The notes: generated by a model not told the origin, from the sequence alone. DNA of 64,000 nucleotides from Symsagittifera roscoffensis (GCF_963678635.1 NC_087065.1:77757396-77821395); one strand, 5' to 3'; shown: positions 52,985 through 63,191, counted from the first letter of the stretch. Translations and numbers: made by a program.

Positions 52985-53767
52985 ATGTTCAAATTCAATT
53001 TCGAAAACTCCGAAAGTGAATGCAATTGGAATGCCAAAAAACCGGAGAAATCCACTTGCATGGTTCCTCTGATTGTTCATACACCTCACATGCACTCCAA
53101 AATAGAAAATGATGATGTCTCAAGTCTGAAGTTAAAGGAGGGACAAGAAATGTTTTTCTTCAAAAATAAGGATTGCAATGACTACAAGTTCAGTTTGCTG
53201 CCCAATGTTTATGAAGGTGGCTGCGAGCTTTGGGAGAGCACAGTAGATCTGCTTAATTTTCTATCGAGGAACAGAAAACTCATGGAAAACCAGACAGTAC
53301 TTGATCTAGGGTGTGGCTCAGGCTTATTGGGAATTTTTGCACTTCAAATGGGTGCTGAAAAAGTGATTTTTCAAGATTTTAATGCTAAAGTTATAGAAAA
53401 TTATTTGTTTAAAAACATCAAAATGAACTTCAGTCTAGATTTTGCCCAAAAGTTTGAAAGATGTAAGTTTGTGAGTGGCGATTGGAATGATGCAAACCTG
53501 GTTCATCAGCTATGTAAGCCAACTATCATCCTGAGCAGTGAAACATTGTACGATATCTCTAGCTACGACGCTTTGATCTGTTTGTTTGAAAAAATTCTTG
53601 CTCTTGGGGGCAAAGTATTTTTAGCATCTAAATTATATTATTTTGGCGTTGGTGGCTCCGTTGATGCTTTTATCGAGCGTTCGTCTAGTATTTTTTCATC
53701 TGAAATAATTTATACAGTAAGTGATTGTGGAGTTGGTAGAAGAATTCTTTTGTTGCAACGTAAATAG
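52985..53767 (+). CDS. METTL18: METTL18-like protein-histidine N-methyltransferase (copy B)
   Basis: 260 aa with exactly the same protein sequence as the gene at 24399-25181 (SAM motif I at 105-117, A-S-K-L-Y-Y-F-G-V-G-G near the end). This copy heads the complete gene series METTL18-PECR-BNIP1-N6AMT1-DNAJC17, so it is the one in the intact context. The stop is 66 bp from the PECR start, and the ATG lies 4 nt after an acceptor-like AG. It would methylate a histidine on ribosomal protein L3 if orthologous to METTL18. Confidence 0.88.
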   Translation: MFKFNFENSESECNWNAKKPEKSTCMVPLIVHTPHMHSKIENDDVSSLKLKEGQEMFFFKNKDCNDYKFSLLPNVYEGGCELWESTVDLLNFLSRNRKLMENQTVLDLGCGSGLLGIFALQMGAEKVIFQDFNAKVIENYLFKNIKMNFSLDFAQKFERCKFVSGDWNDANLVHQLCKPTIILSSETLYDISSYDALICLFEKILALGGKVFLASKLYYFGVGGSVDAFIERSSSIFSSEIIYTVSDCGVGRRILLLQRK

Positions 53768-53833
53768 TATTCTCAATTCATATTTTTAGAGTCAAATTAT
53801 AAAACAAATTCTCGCTCATCGCTAACAGTTAAC

Positions 53834-54685
53834 ATGATTAAGAGTTTTCAGATAACTATGAGAAATATCCTCGAGGTTTTTAACAGTAATATGCTGCAAG
53901 GCTTCCATGCTCTGGTGACCGGAGGAGCTGGAGGGATCGGCAGACAAGTTGCTATTGATTTGATTAAGTTGGGCTGCAAAGTTTCGATTACTTCCCGAAA
54001 AGAATCCAAACTTGACAATGCTGTTGAATACATCAGGCAACATGCATCTAAGGATTTGCTACGAGGTTCTCTCGGAAACGTTAAAAGTGAATCTGACGTG
54101 AAAAACATAGTCAAATCTTCACGTGATCACTTTGGACCAATCAATATTCTTATTAATTTAGCCGGAGGACAGTTTCTGTCAAAAGCGGAGAAGATACCCT
54201 TAAAAGCCTGGAAAGCAGTTGTTGACTCTAATTTAACGGGATCTTTTTTAATGAGTCAAAACGTGTTTTTGGCCGACATGAGGGGTTGTGGAGGAAACAT
54301 TATAAACGTTACTTCAGCTGATATGTCCACAGGGACCATTCCTGCAATGAGTCATTCGTCCGCGTCAAGGGCAGGTGTAGAAAACTTAACAAAAAGCTTA
54401 GCGCTAGAGTGGGCAAAATACAAAGTTCGAGTTAACTGTGTAGCCCCTGGGCTTATTTATACGGATTTAGCCGAGTCGAATTATAGAGTCCCAGTGTTCG
54501 AGAAATTCAAAGACAGTGTACCGATTGGTGCTTATGGTCGTCCAGAGGATGTTTCTGGAATAATATGTTTTCTCTGCTCTCCTGCAGCTGCGTTTTTTAC
54601 CGGAGAAACTATTAGAGTTGACGGTGGATCAAGTATATACACTAGCTTATGGAGAGATTCCACGGATATATTTTCCAAGCTATAG
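53834..54685 (+). CDS. PECR: Peroxisomal trans-2-enoyl-CoA reductase-like SDR (copy B)
   Basis: 283 aa, identical protein to copy A; one silent difference noted (GATCAC versus GATCAT). T-G-G-A-G-G-I-G cofactor motif, G-G-Q-F-L-S block, S-S-A-S-R in place of Y-x-x-x-K, C-terminal SKL peroxisomal signal. The start at 53834 is chosen because it is the first ATG after the TAACAG acceptor-like site (ending 53828); an internal ATG at residue 9 or 20 is possible and would give a length closer to the bare SDR fold. Confidence 0.88.
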   Translation: MIKSFQITMRNILEVFNSNMLQGFHALVTGGAGGIGRQVAIDLIKLGCKVSITSRKESKLDNAVEYIRQHASKDLLRGSLGNVKSESDVKNIVKSSRDHFGPINILINLAGGQFLSKAEKIPLKAWKAVVDSNLTGSFLMSQNVFLADMRGCGGNIINVTSADMSTGTIPAMSHSSASRAGVENLTKSLALEWAKYKVRVNCVAPGLIYTDLAESNYRVPVFEKFKDSVPIGAYGRPEDVSGIICFLCSPAAAFFTGETIRVDGGSSIYTSLWRDSTDIFSKL

Positions 54686-55260
54686 ATTTGCTGATCAATA
54701 CCTATGGAGTTTGTTTTAATTTTAGGAGATCGAATTTTCTAGTTAAGAAGTAACCCCTCTTGAAAAGTGAGAAGGAACCACGTGTTTTTTCTCTCCCCAA
54801 TTCGGGCAATCTCAAAGAAAGCTTTCAGGGGACTGAGTGTGGTATCAAATTCAAGCCTTTTAAGCCGTGGTTTGGGTTCCGAAAAAAATTGTCTCATTGT
54901 AGATAAAAACTGGTCTATATTCTTTCGTTTTCCAATTTAAATCAGACAGGAATTTGATTAGAGGACGACCTCGAAATCTGATTATACTAAATTTTTGTTT
55001 CCGCAGATAGCGCGAAGCTCTAGTTAGCCTATCTTTTTAAAGCTAATTTCCTTTAACGCTAGCCAAGAAAACGCTTGATTTTTGCCCCACATTGTGATGC
55101 TTGAAGTACCGCATCTGAATACTGTGTACTTTTTGAATGGTATACGGTTGCCCTTTATTATCTTCGTGGTTTTACTTGTCTCTGTTTAAAAGAGTTTCAA
55201 TTTGTTGAACAGATGGTTCTCCGTGTGACAAAACTATGATTGGAAGTGTTGTTTTTTCAG
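54686..55260 (+). other. PECR-BNIP1 intercistronic region, copy B
   Basis: Duplicate of 26100-26674; one substitution noticed (CCTTTAACG versus CCTCTAACG). It ends in TTTTTTCAG at 55260. Confidence 0.6.
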
Positions 55261-55272
55261 GTATGATTGATA

Positions 55273-58200
55273 ATGGAAACCGAGGTAACCGCAGTTTTAC
55301 GGGACATAAATCAGCTCCATTTAGATGTGCAATCGCAGCTTCAACAAATCAGAGCAGAAGTGAGTTCTAAAATTGACCTTGAAGAAGTGAACTTCGAACT
55401 GCGGCAATGTTTTCAACAGTATGAATCAAAACTGAGCGAGTTGCGCATTTTTGCAGAAGAATTGGACGACAAAAAGAAACGCGATGAGCTGAATCAAGAT
55501 TACCTTTCTTACAAGAGCCAACTAACGACTTTAAGAACAGCTCTCAGAAAGGCGAACGTGCAATGTCACCAACGGATAGACAACGAGACAAGAGAAGCTC
55601 TATTGTCCGGTTCAAATTTGTCTGGTCTAGAAAAGAGTAATAAAAATAGAATATCAATGCAGAGGCAAAGTAGAGACATTACTGAGAATTTGACGGCTGT
55701 GAGTCGCTTGCTTGCAGAAGAGGTTAAGAAATCGGAGAGAACTGTGGAATCGTTAGCGGGGTCTTCAAATAGTGAGTCGAGTTTTCAATGTGTTTTTTTT
55801 ATGCTCATTTTATGGATCTAGGTGGTTTCGGTGTTTTTAAGAGTCAATGAACGCAACGATTTGTCAGTGAGCGCGGTAGAAAAGTCTTAAAATGCTCTGT
55901 AAACTACAGAAGTTCGTTCATGCATTTTATTGCATTTATGAATGCAATTGGGCATATATAGCTTTTAACAATTTTATCGAACAACTTCTTTACCTTGGTT
56001 CATAAAGAATTCAAAATTTGCAGTGTCTCTTGCACGCTTAGTCTGGTGGTAACGAATACGCCTGGGACGGCAAAGGTCCTGCGTTTGAATCTGACCAGGA
56101 CCAGTTTTTTTCAAACCGGTTCAAAAAATTTCGTCCTATTATTTGTCGACTTAGTTCCGACATCTAAGAAGCGTTTATTCTAGCTGAAAACAATTTTAAC
56201 TGCAGTTGTTTTTAGCATTTTAAAAATCCGGCCCAATCAAAATTTGCTTTTCATATTGGTTGTATTAACTGTTTGAGATAAAAACAACTACTTGAGATGG
56301 TAAAGATTTGCGGTTCGAATCCGACCGGGCCCTTTTTTGCAAATTAGCTTGTGTGATTATTCGGATTATCGTCCGATGCTTTTGAAACTGTTGAAAGCAG
56401 GCTGATAGGCCTGTAATTACTCACATCTTGTTTATCTCCGTCTTTGAGTATTGATGCAATTTCACTGACTTTCCATTTTTCCGGAAATCGGGCTTTATTT
56501 GCGATGAGGTTAAACAGTAAGTGCAGTGATTTTGGCAGTGACTTGGAGAGACTCTTCAGAAGTAAGTTCCCGATCTTATCCGGTCCCTTGGCTTTATTTA
56601 CGTCCAGTAGTTGCAGAGCGTTTTCTATTTCATCGGTCGTAAAGTGAATCTGATTTAGTAGGGTGCTATTTTGTTCGCCTATTTTCGTATAGTAGGTGTT
56701 TTGAGTGAACACTGATTGAAAGTATTCGTTGAATAATATTACTTTTTCAATATCTGTATTGGCAGTTCTTTGATCCAAAAAAATTTCGGAAGGGATAGTG
56801 TTTGACTTGGTGGTCGACTTTAAGTATCTCTGTATGGCGCTCAATTTGCCTTCCTTGAAGAGCGTCATCTCATGTAGATGCTGGTCATTTTGAAGCGACA
56901 GGGTGAGCTCAATTTGTAGACATTCGATTTTGATTTTGTTTGACGGCGTGGGCTGCCGTTGTTGTTTTAATTGAAGTGTATTTAACTTCTTGATGAGGTT
57001 TGAAGAGTTGCCACCTACCGATGGAGCCAGTTGGGACCTATGTTTCGTAGTTAGTGAAAGAAGATCCTTTAAAATTTCGTGTAGCCACTTAAACCAAAGT
57101 TCAACCATCAAGTCCACGTTGCTCATGCTCAAGTCCACGATGGAATTTTTAAAACTGCATTTGAACTGTCAAAAGAGCAAGGCAAATTGATTGCGCTTTT
57201 TTGTAGAGTTTTATTTCTGCCTAATTTAAAGAGCATAATTAAAAACTTTTGTCATTCAACAACGATTTGCCAAGCAGTTTTTGAGCGCAAAACACAAATA
57301 AAATGCCGACCAAAAGGCAAACGCGAAAGAAGTTTTACGGTCAGGCCTATATCAAAAATTTAAAACGTTGTCCGATAAATTCGTTAAAAACTATATGCAA
57401 TTGGGTATATATGTACTTTTTGAGTTAAGTTCAAATTCAGCTGCTAAAAGTAAGGTAAACTGCACTCTCCAGATACGAAAGCGGATCTGGTGCGAAAAAA
57501 CGTGAACGACTTCTAGTTGCGGCAGTGGATTTTAATTTTAAGATTCCCCAGCGAAATGAAAGTTTTACTCATTGATCTAGTTTTCTCAAATTAGGTTAAT
57601 TTCTATCAAACAACTGCCAATCATAAATTGTTTTAGAAATTCAAAGAGCTTTAAAGCATCCTTTTTGAATTTCGATACTTCAGAAAAAAACTGAAGAACC
57701 TATCATTGTTCCGACCAGTGGAAATGAGGAGGAACTTGTATTCGGGTGTGTATTAGTTTTTTCTTTGTTTTCAACGCAAAATGTGGTACCACAAAAAATC
57801 ATCGGACTAAGTTGAGCGATATATCATATTGAAGTCCTTCGAATAGTGATTTAAACAACAGTAGAAAACCCTTTTTTTTTCTAGTGTCGAGAAAATCCGG
57901 CTTGAAATTTTTGACTTTTCGTCTAATTTCGAGCAGGCTTATTTATGCTTATTTTAAGCTGTTTACAATAGCTTCTTTATGCCTAATTTTAATTTTATCG
58001 GAATAAAATTAATTATTAGAGATTTTTGATTCTATGTTGAGAATCAGAAACTTCAAAAATTCAAAAAATTTCTGCAAAAAAAATTTTTTTTAAAATTTTC
58101 ATTTGTTAATGATTTTTTTCTCAAGTAATTTTTCTTCAAAAACTTGTTCTGTTTGGCTATAACGATCATTGTTGACTTTGCCTAAATTATAGTTTTATGT

Positions 58201-58691
58201 CAAATCCTTCCACGCAGACAAAACTACACTAATTAGAAAAAACTTTTTTTGCAGTTTTTAAAGACTATATTCGGAACATTCTGTTCTACTTGCTTAGTAA
58301 CCGGCTATTCTTGTTTTTAATTTCAATAAGATTGCAAGTTCTTCAGATCGTAGCCTATTCAATACATTTCGCTGAATTTTTTGTATTTGAAGCAGTTGTG
58401 TTGCTGCACCAATGAAACAGCCTTGAATCTATCATTTTGAAGTTGAACTAATTGCTTGCTGTAATTTTGATGATATGAGAAACTAAAATAATATGTCGTT
58501 TTCTAGCCTTGGAGGAGACGAATGAAGAGTTCAAGTCGATGACTGGAGTTATCGGTACTTCTAGGAAACTACTCTCCAAGTATGACAGAAGAGCCCTCAC
58601 TGACAAACTGCTCATATTTCTCGCTTTTGCACTTTTTCTGTGCACAGTATTTTACATAGTTAAGAAGCGATTGTTTCCGAATCTTTTCTGA
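55273..58691 (+). CDS. BNIP1: BNIP1/SEC20 SNARE, two exons (55273-55771 and 58507-58691)
   Basis: Exon 1 gives 166 residues plus one base, ending at a GTGAGT donor (55772). Exon 2 starts after TTTTCTAG at 58506; the phase joins cleanly for a total of 227 aa, the length of vertebrate BNIP1 (228). The exon 2 part contains N-E-E-F-K-S-M, R-K-L-L-S-K-Y and a C-terminal tail anchor (L-L-I-F-L-A-F-A-L-F-L) followed by V-K-K-R-L-F-P, a strong family signature. BNIP1/Sec20 is an ER-resident Q-SNARE for retrograde Golgi-ER transport. The intron (2,735 bp) holds tRNA-like sequences, a LINE fragment and a dispersed repeat. I first considered VTI1, but the tail-anchor block fixes it as Sec20. Confidence 0.9.
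55772..56366 (+). other. Start of BNIP1 intron 1 with two tRNA-like sequences
   Basis: Duplicate of 27186-27780. tRNA-like elements at about 56026-56115 and 56276-56342, each with a B-box-like motif and a following T-run. Confidence 0.55.
56367..57126 (-). mobile_element. LINE fragment C in BNIP1 intron 1
   Basis: Matches 22741-23500 of the LINE. It is truncated at both ends: the RT frame is cut just after the conserved S-T-V-S-K, and the other edge lies near the first Met of the RT-linker frame. The repeated TCAAGTCCACG at 57108-57118 and 57128-57138 may mark the breakpoint. Confidence 0.85.
57127..57739 (+). other. BNIP1 intron, unique part
   Basis: AT-rich, no coding potential, no repeat recognised within the window. 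Confidence 0.5.
57740..58320 (+). repeat. Dispersed repeat X, copy 1 (empty site for MITEs)
   Basis: It resembles 60780-61830 (for example TCGGACTNNGTTGAGCGATATATCATATT in both), once the two MITEs in the latter are removed. The AAGACTATATTCGGAACATT and GTAACCGGCTATTCTTG stretches are contiguous here but separated by MITE 2 there. Confidence 0.75.
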
Positions 58692-58926
58692 TAGTTGAAA
58701 CTTGGGCCTGAATTGTTAATGGTGCTAATTTTAAGAGCCGTGTCTTGTAATTTATGTATAGTTAATGATATCCGTTCAAAATAAAAATTGGAATTAGGGT
58801 AAAACTTTTAACTTATTCTCATGACTTAAAAATGCTATAAAATCTTCTCTCATAAATTTTCGGCGAATCGGAAACAAAATCAGGTATCGAAGCTACTTAA
58901 CGTTGCTAGATTTCAGAAGGCTGATT

Positions 58927-59577
58927 ATGGAGACTCCTGATTTCAGCCATATTGACCCAGATTTGGTCTATGAGCCTCGAGAAGACTCGTTTCTTCTCCT
59001 TGACGCTCTGGAGAGAGACCTCGAATTGATCAAGAATTTGCGTCCAACCATTGCTTGTGAAATTGGTCCAGGGTCAGGTATCATTTTAGCAGCCCTCTCA
59101 AAGGTTCTGGGAACATCTTGTTTCTGCTTAGGAATTGACGTTTCCGCCTATGCATGTGAAACTACAAAAGTAACTTTTACAAGAAATCGATACGGAAATT
59201 CATTCGATGTTTTGAACATGGATTTGCTTAGTGGGTTGAGGTTACAATCGAAAGCAAAATTCGATGTCTTGGTTTTCAATCCTCCGTACGTGTGTTGCGA
59301 AGAATCCGAGGAAATAGACCCGAACAATGGGCTTCTGGACAAAACGTGGAATGGGGGCGCGAAAGGTACAAATACATTGGATCGGCTGATTTTAGATTTA
59401 GATAAGTTGATGGCGCCTAGTGGTCTGTTTTACGTGGTGGCTATATCGAAGAATGATATAGTCCGTTTAAGTGAACGCATCTCAAAAAGAGGGTTTTCAG
59501 CTCCCACAGTTGTCAAAGAGCGAAAAATAATAGGTGAACATCTGCACGTCTTGAGGTTCCAACGTCTTGAGAACTAA
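58927..59577 (+). CDS. N6AMT1: N6AMT1/HemK2 glutamine methyltransferase
   Basis: 216 aa from the first ATG (58927), which is 10 nt after the acceptor-like GATTTCAG; human N6AMT1 has 214. Contains V-Y-E-P-R-E-D-S-F-L-L-L-D-A near the N-terminus, SAM motif E-I-G-P-G-S-G (45-51), the N-P-P-Y catalytic motif (118-121) followed by W-N-G-G-A-K-G. With TRMT112 this family methylates the GGQ glutamine of release factor eRF1; it has also been reported as a histone H4 lysine methyltransferase, and the old name as a DNA adenine methyltransferase is disputed. The stop overlaps an AATAAA. DNAJC17 starts 65 bp later on the same strand. Confidence 0.93.
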   Translation: METPDFSHIDPDLVYEPREDSFLLLDALERDLELIKNLRPTIACEIGPGSGIILAALSKVLGTSCFCLGIDVSAYACETTKVTFTRNRYGNSFDVLNMDLLSGLRLQSKAKFDVLVFNPPYVCCEESEEIDPNNGLLDKTWNGGAKGTNTLDRLILDLDKLMAPSGLFYVVAISKNDIVRLSERISKRGFSAPTVVKERKIIGEHLHVLRFQRLEN

Positions 59578-59642
59578 TAAATAGAGGTAATTATTGGTCA
59601 TATGTTTTCAACTTAATAAGTTATTTATTTTTCAGTTTCAAT

Positions 59643-60581
59643 ATGCCTTCAGGTGAAGTGAACTCTGCCGATCTTTTCAAAGAGGATCTTTACGCTGCTC
59701 TGGACGTCGAAAGCGCAGCCGAGGAAAAGGAAATCAGAAAAGCATACAGAAAGAAAGCCCTCACGTGCCATCCAGATAAGAACCCAGACAACCCAGATGC
59801 AGCTGAGCAATTTCGGAAGCTAAGTGCTATTTTTGAAGTTCTAGTCAATGTCGAAACCAGAAAAGAGTATGATCGAATTTTGAAAGCGAAAAAAGCGGCC
59901 GCTGAACGAAGTTACCAACTTGATGCTAAGAGAAGAAAATTGAAAGAAGATCTAGAACGAAGAGAACGAGAGGCTAATTTACAAAAGGAAAGGCAAGAAG
60001 AGGTGAAAATTGTTCAAAATTTAGAAAAACTATTGAAAGATTTGAGAGCGAATGGATCAAAATTGTTGCACGAAGAGCAAGAGTTACTCAAAAAAGATAT
60101 AAAGAGCGCTTCAAATGAACGCAAAACATCTGTTTCAAAATTGAAAATCAAGTGGAATAAAGAAGGTTGTCCTATTTATGATAGTATTTCCTTAACTAAA
60201 CTGCTGGCAAAGTACGGAGAAATAAACGCATTAGTTGTATCATCGAAGAAAAAAGATTCGGCCATTGTCGAGTTTGCGACTAACGAAGCGGCTGTTATGA
60301 CATTTAGAAATGAAATCGGTGTTTTAAGTAATCGGTTGTGTTTTGAATGGATAGGAGATCCACCGCAAGAGTGTTTTAGTCGGCCTGCTCCAATGAAGCA
60401 AAAAGAGAAAGTACCTAAAAATGTAGTACCAGTTGCAACGCCAGCTGGTGATTTTGACCTTGAACAAGAAGAGGAGGAAGTTTTTGCGGTTTTGAGACGC
60501 GCGGCTGAAAAACAGAAGTTAGCTGAGCAGATGAAGATTGCAACACCTACAGAAGATCTAGACGTTTATGGTGCCACGTAG
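59643..60581 (+). CDS. DNAJC17: DNAJC17 (J-domain/RRM splicing-linked co-chaperone)
   Basis: 312 aa (human 304). J domain at about 13-80 with the H-P-D triad at 43-45, an adjoining charged coiled coil (85-160), and an RRM-like region (about 168-235) with K-Y-G-E-I-N-A and A-I-V-E-F-A. A helical C-terminal segment contains V-L-R-R-A-A-E-K-Q-K, as in the family. DNAJC17 is a nuclear Hsp40 linked to pre-mRNA splicing. The ATG is 7 nt after TTATTTTTCAG (acceptor-like, ending 59635), and the gap from N6AMT1 is only 65 bp, suggesting a downstream operon gene. Confidence 0.94.
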   Translation: MPSGEVNSADLFKEDLYAALDVESAAEEKEIRKAYRKKALTCHPDKNPDNPDAAEQFRKLSAIFEVLVNVETRKEYDRILKAKKAAAERSYQLDAKRRKLKEDLERREREANLQKERQEEVKIVQNLEKLLKDLRANGSKLLHEEQELLKKDIKSASNERKTSVSKLKIKWNKEGCPIYDSISLTKLLAKYGEINALVVSSKKKDSAIVEFATNEAAVMTFRNEIGVLSNRLCFEWIGDPPQECFSRPAPMKQKEKVPKNVVPVATPAGDFDLEQEEEEVFAVLRRAAEKQKLAEQMKIATPTEDLDVYGAT

Positions 60582-61194
60582 TGTTAGTTAGCTTTTAAAG
60601 TAGTTTAAAATTTGTCTTTGTTTTATGTATTGATACTCTAATTAAAATTTGAATGACCGAAATTTGGTTTTTTCCTGATTACGGAGTTGGAATTAAAATT
60701 TGCTGACATTTTGTATAACATATTTGGCTCTTCCCTTGTTCAAACAATTGAAAATGTGTAGTTTATATTTGGGTGTATTATAGTTTTTTTTCCTCCTATT
60801 TGTTTTCCATTTAAAGTCAGCTACCACAAATAATCATCGGACTGGGTTGAGCGATATATCATATTAAAGCCCTTATAGTTGTGATTAGAACCACATTAGA
60901 AACCCAAATTTTTTATAGTTTCAAGAACATCCGGTTTGAATCTTTTGATTTTTCGTCATAATTCGAGCGAATAAAGCGAGCGAGCAGTCTTATTATTTCA
61001 TATTCGTAAAAGCTTGCAATAGCTTAATTTAAAACGTATAATTTGTTTTACTTGAGTAACGTTAGTTTACTTAAAGTATTTTACCGCCTTTTTGAAATCA
61101 ATTTTCAAAAAACTGCAAAACTGCAAAATTTGAAAAAAATATTTTTTTTTTGATTTTTTTGTTTCGTTTTTCAATTAACTTTTTAAAAAAATTG
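60582..61194 (+). repeat. DNAJC17 downstream region and dispersed repeat X, copy 2 (first part)
   Basis: From about 60780 the sequence is homologous to 57740-58100 in the BNIP1 intron. Homology continues on the other side of MITE 1. No coding sequence. Confidence 0.7.
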
Positions 61195-61426
61195 GGCTCT
61201 TTTTCCTCCCCCCACCTCACACGACCTTCAATATATTAGTGTAACGAGTGGTTTTACGAGGTTAAGTATGAAGACCAAATATGTTTGTGGTGGCCTTATT
61301 ATTCTGTATGTAAATTTTCATAGCAATCGGACAATGTAGTCAACAAATTTACATGTAAAAATTTGCAGGGGGGGGGGGGGGGGTGGGAGGGGAGGGGGAG
61401 GAGGAGGAAGGGAAGGAAAAAGAGTT
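61195..61426 (+). mobile_element. MITE 1, hAT-like
   Basis: 232 bp with terminal inverted repeats GGCTCTTTTTCC / GGAAAAAGAG(TT). Flanked by an exact 8-bp direct repeat AAAAATTG (61187-61194 and 61427-61434). Contains the family core TAACGAGTGGTTTTACGAGGTT and a 16-17-base G-run. No coding sequence. Confidence 0.85.
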
Positions 61427-61590
61427 AAAAATTGTTTTTCATTTTGCTAATTTTACTATGACTGTCGAATATACCTTAGCTCCAGTTATTAGTTCAGCTC
61501 CTTTTTTTTCACATCACGCCCAAAAAAAACAACAATAATTTGAAAAAACTTGTATTTTTTAAGACTATGGTCGGAATATTGTACCACTTG
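61427..61590 (+). repeat. Dispersed repeat X, copy 2 (middle part)
   Basis: Continues the homology to 58100-58285. It ends in GTACCACTTG, the left flank of MITE 2. Confidence 0.65.
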
Positions 61591-61792
61591 GGCTCTTTTT
61601 CCTTTCCCTTCCCCCACCTCACATGAGCTTCAATTTTTTAGTGTAACGAGTGGTTTTACGAGGTTGATAATGAAGACCAAATATGTTTGCCGTGGCCTTA
61701 TTAGTCTGTATGTCATTTTTCATAACAATCGAACAAGGTGAATTAAAAGTTTATTGTAAAATTTTGCCGGTGAGGGAAAATGAAAAAGAGCC
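61591..61792 (+). mobile_element. MITE 2, hAT-like
   Basis: 202 bp with TIRs GGCTCTTTTTCC / GAAAAAGAGCC. Flanked by ACCACTTG and GCCACTTG (8 bp, 7 identical). The related-empty-site at 58262-58318 has a single TCTACTTG there. Confidence 0.88.
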
Positions 61793-61800
61793 GCCACTTG

Positions 61801-62409
61801 CGCAGTAACCGGCTATCCTTGTTTCTCATGTGCTTATAATTTCAACTTTCGTTCACTAAGTCCACTTGTAACGAAATTTGGCTTGTTAGTTATTAAAACC
61901 ACGTTCTGTACTCATTAACAACGCCGTTAAGTTTATGTGTTTTTTTTTGCTGCTGCGGGATCATTAGAAAATCTAATTTTTTTTCATAAAATTCCGTTGA
62001 TAACCAAATTTTTGATGCCTTAGCTCAGATCGAGCGAAAGAATGCAATTAATGACAATTTTAAATGCACGTGTATAAACTACACCTCGTAATTAACTATT
62101 TATTTTGTGCTGGTAATAATGAGTTTTGTACTTTTTTGATGAAGATCATCGAGGAGCCTACTTAGACTTGTCTTAGAAGCCAACTGATCCACGAATGCCG
62201 CGTTTTGATGATCTCAGAAGTCAAAAGTGAACCAAAATCACCGACATAACTCTCGGTTTAGCCATTGAACGAAACGGTGCCAAGCTAGATTTTCCTGTAA
62301 CGAAGACTGAATAGAACCCAATTAAGATCACACGCTTTGTCCCAAGAATCCCCGAAAGTTTACAACTGAACTGCTGATAGTGTCGATTGTATGCGAAGTT
62401 TAACAGCGA
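61801..62409 (+). other. Intergenic region before the unidentified gene
   Basis: The first 30 bp end the repeat X homology. The rest is unique AT-rich sequence; it ends TTTAACAG (62399-62406), an acceptor-like site 3 nt before the next ATG. Confidence 0.5.
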
Positions 62410-62793
62410 ATGGCCCATCATTTTGTGAGCGAAGAAACTAAGTCAAAAGCGAGCGAAGATGAATTATCTATGGCTGAGAAGGCGCGTGACTTTATAAGTT
62501 CGCGAGTTTTGGATTTGTTTGAATTTACAGCTGATGGTTCGCTAAGACCAGAAGAGTTAGAAGAGAAACAGCAGGAAGCAAGAACCCCCTCCTCATCTCA
62601 GAGTTTCGAGAACATATCGTTTGGAGAGGCACCTGGATCTTCAGACTCAACCAATAGCGTCGAGTCAATAGAACTGCAGACCCCAATGAGTTCAGTTACC
62701 TCAGAGTCAGGTGACTCAAGTTCGTCTTCTCAGAACCACGATGCAGACAACGAGAACACGTCTGGAGAGTACATTTCTTCGAAGGATTTTAGG
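62410..62793 (+). CDS. First coding exon of an unidentified gene
   Basis: About 128 codons from ATG 62410 to a GTGAGT donor at about 62794 (after ...SSKDFR). The ATG lies 3 nt after a TAACAG acceptor-like site, as in the operon genes. The predicted segment is hydrophilic: a short helical region (A-R-D-F-I-S-S-R-V-L-D-L-F) then a Glu/Ser-rich low-complexity stretch. No domain recognised; the following exons were not found among the MITEs up to the right edge. Confidence 0.6.
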
Positions 62794-62906
62794 GTGAGTG
62801 CGTATGTTATGTCCATCAGATAGATGCATGAGCTGGCATAGTGCCCTCCGAGTATTACCTTTTTTTAGTCTTTATATTTTCAGATCTTAAATCGTATCCA
62901 GTCACC

Positions 62907-62966
62907 GGCTCTTTTTCCTCCCCCCTCACACGCGAGATTTTACAGGTAACTTTTTTGTTCAAATTG
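62907..62966 (-). mobile_element. MITE 5, truncated
   Basis: Begins GGCTCTTTTTCCTCCCCCCTCACACG like the TIR end of the family, then loses similarity before MITE 3. Confidence 0.6.
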
Positions 62967-62974
62967 TCCAGTTG

Positions 62975-63191
62975 GGCTCTTTTTCCTTTTCCCCCCCACC
63001 TGCAAATTTTTATATTTGAAGTTACTGTTCACTTTGTCCGATTGTCGTGAAAACTGACATGCAGACTAATTAGGCCATGACAAACATATTTGGTCTTCAT
63101 AATTAACCTCGTGAAACCACTCGTTAGACCATAAAGTTCATGTTTGAGTGAGGTGGGGGGGGGGGGGGGGGGGAAGGAAGGAAAAAGAGCC
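62975..63191 (-). mobile_element. MITE 3, hAT-like
   Basis: 217 bp, opposite orientation to MITEs 1-2 judged by the inner core (AACCTCGTGAAACCACTCGTTA). TIRs GGCTCTTTTTCC / GGAAAAAGAGCC; 8-bp flanks TCCAGTTG and TCCGGTTG (7/8). Contains a run of about 18 G. Confidence 0.85.

Larger units (their letters stand above)
51836..57126. repeat. Segmental duplication, copy B (5.29 kb)
   Basis: Near-identical to 23248-28540. It starts exactly at the outer end of the copy 2 LTR, in the middle of LINE sequence, and ends at a LINE edge in the BNIP1 intron (CTCATGC then TCAAGTCCACGATGG). Confidence 0.93.

Noticed and set aside
58927-59577. DNA N6-adenine methyltransferase role for the HemK2 gene
   Set aside because: N-P-P-Y and length match N6AMT1, whose best-established substrate is the eRF1 glutamine; the DNA role is disputed.
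62410-62821. Single-exon 137-aa protein reading through to the stop at 62821
   Set aside because: A consensus GTGAGT donor occurs after ...KDFR, and the last residues look like intron; it is more likely a first exon.
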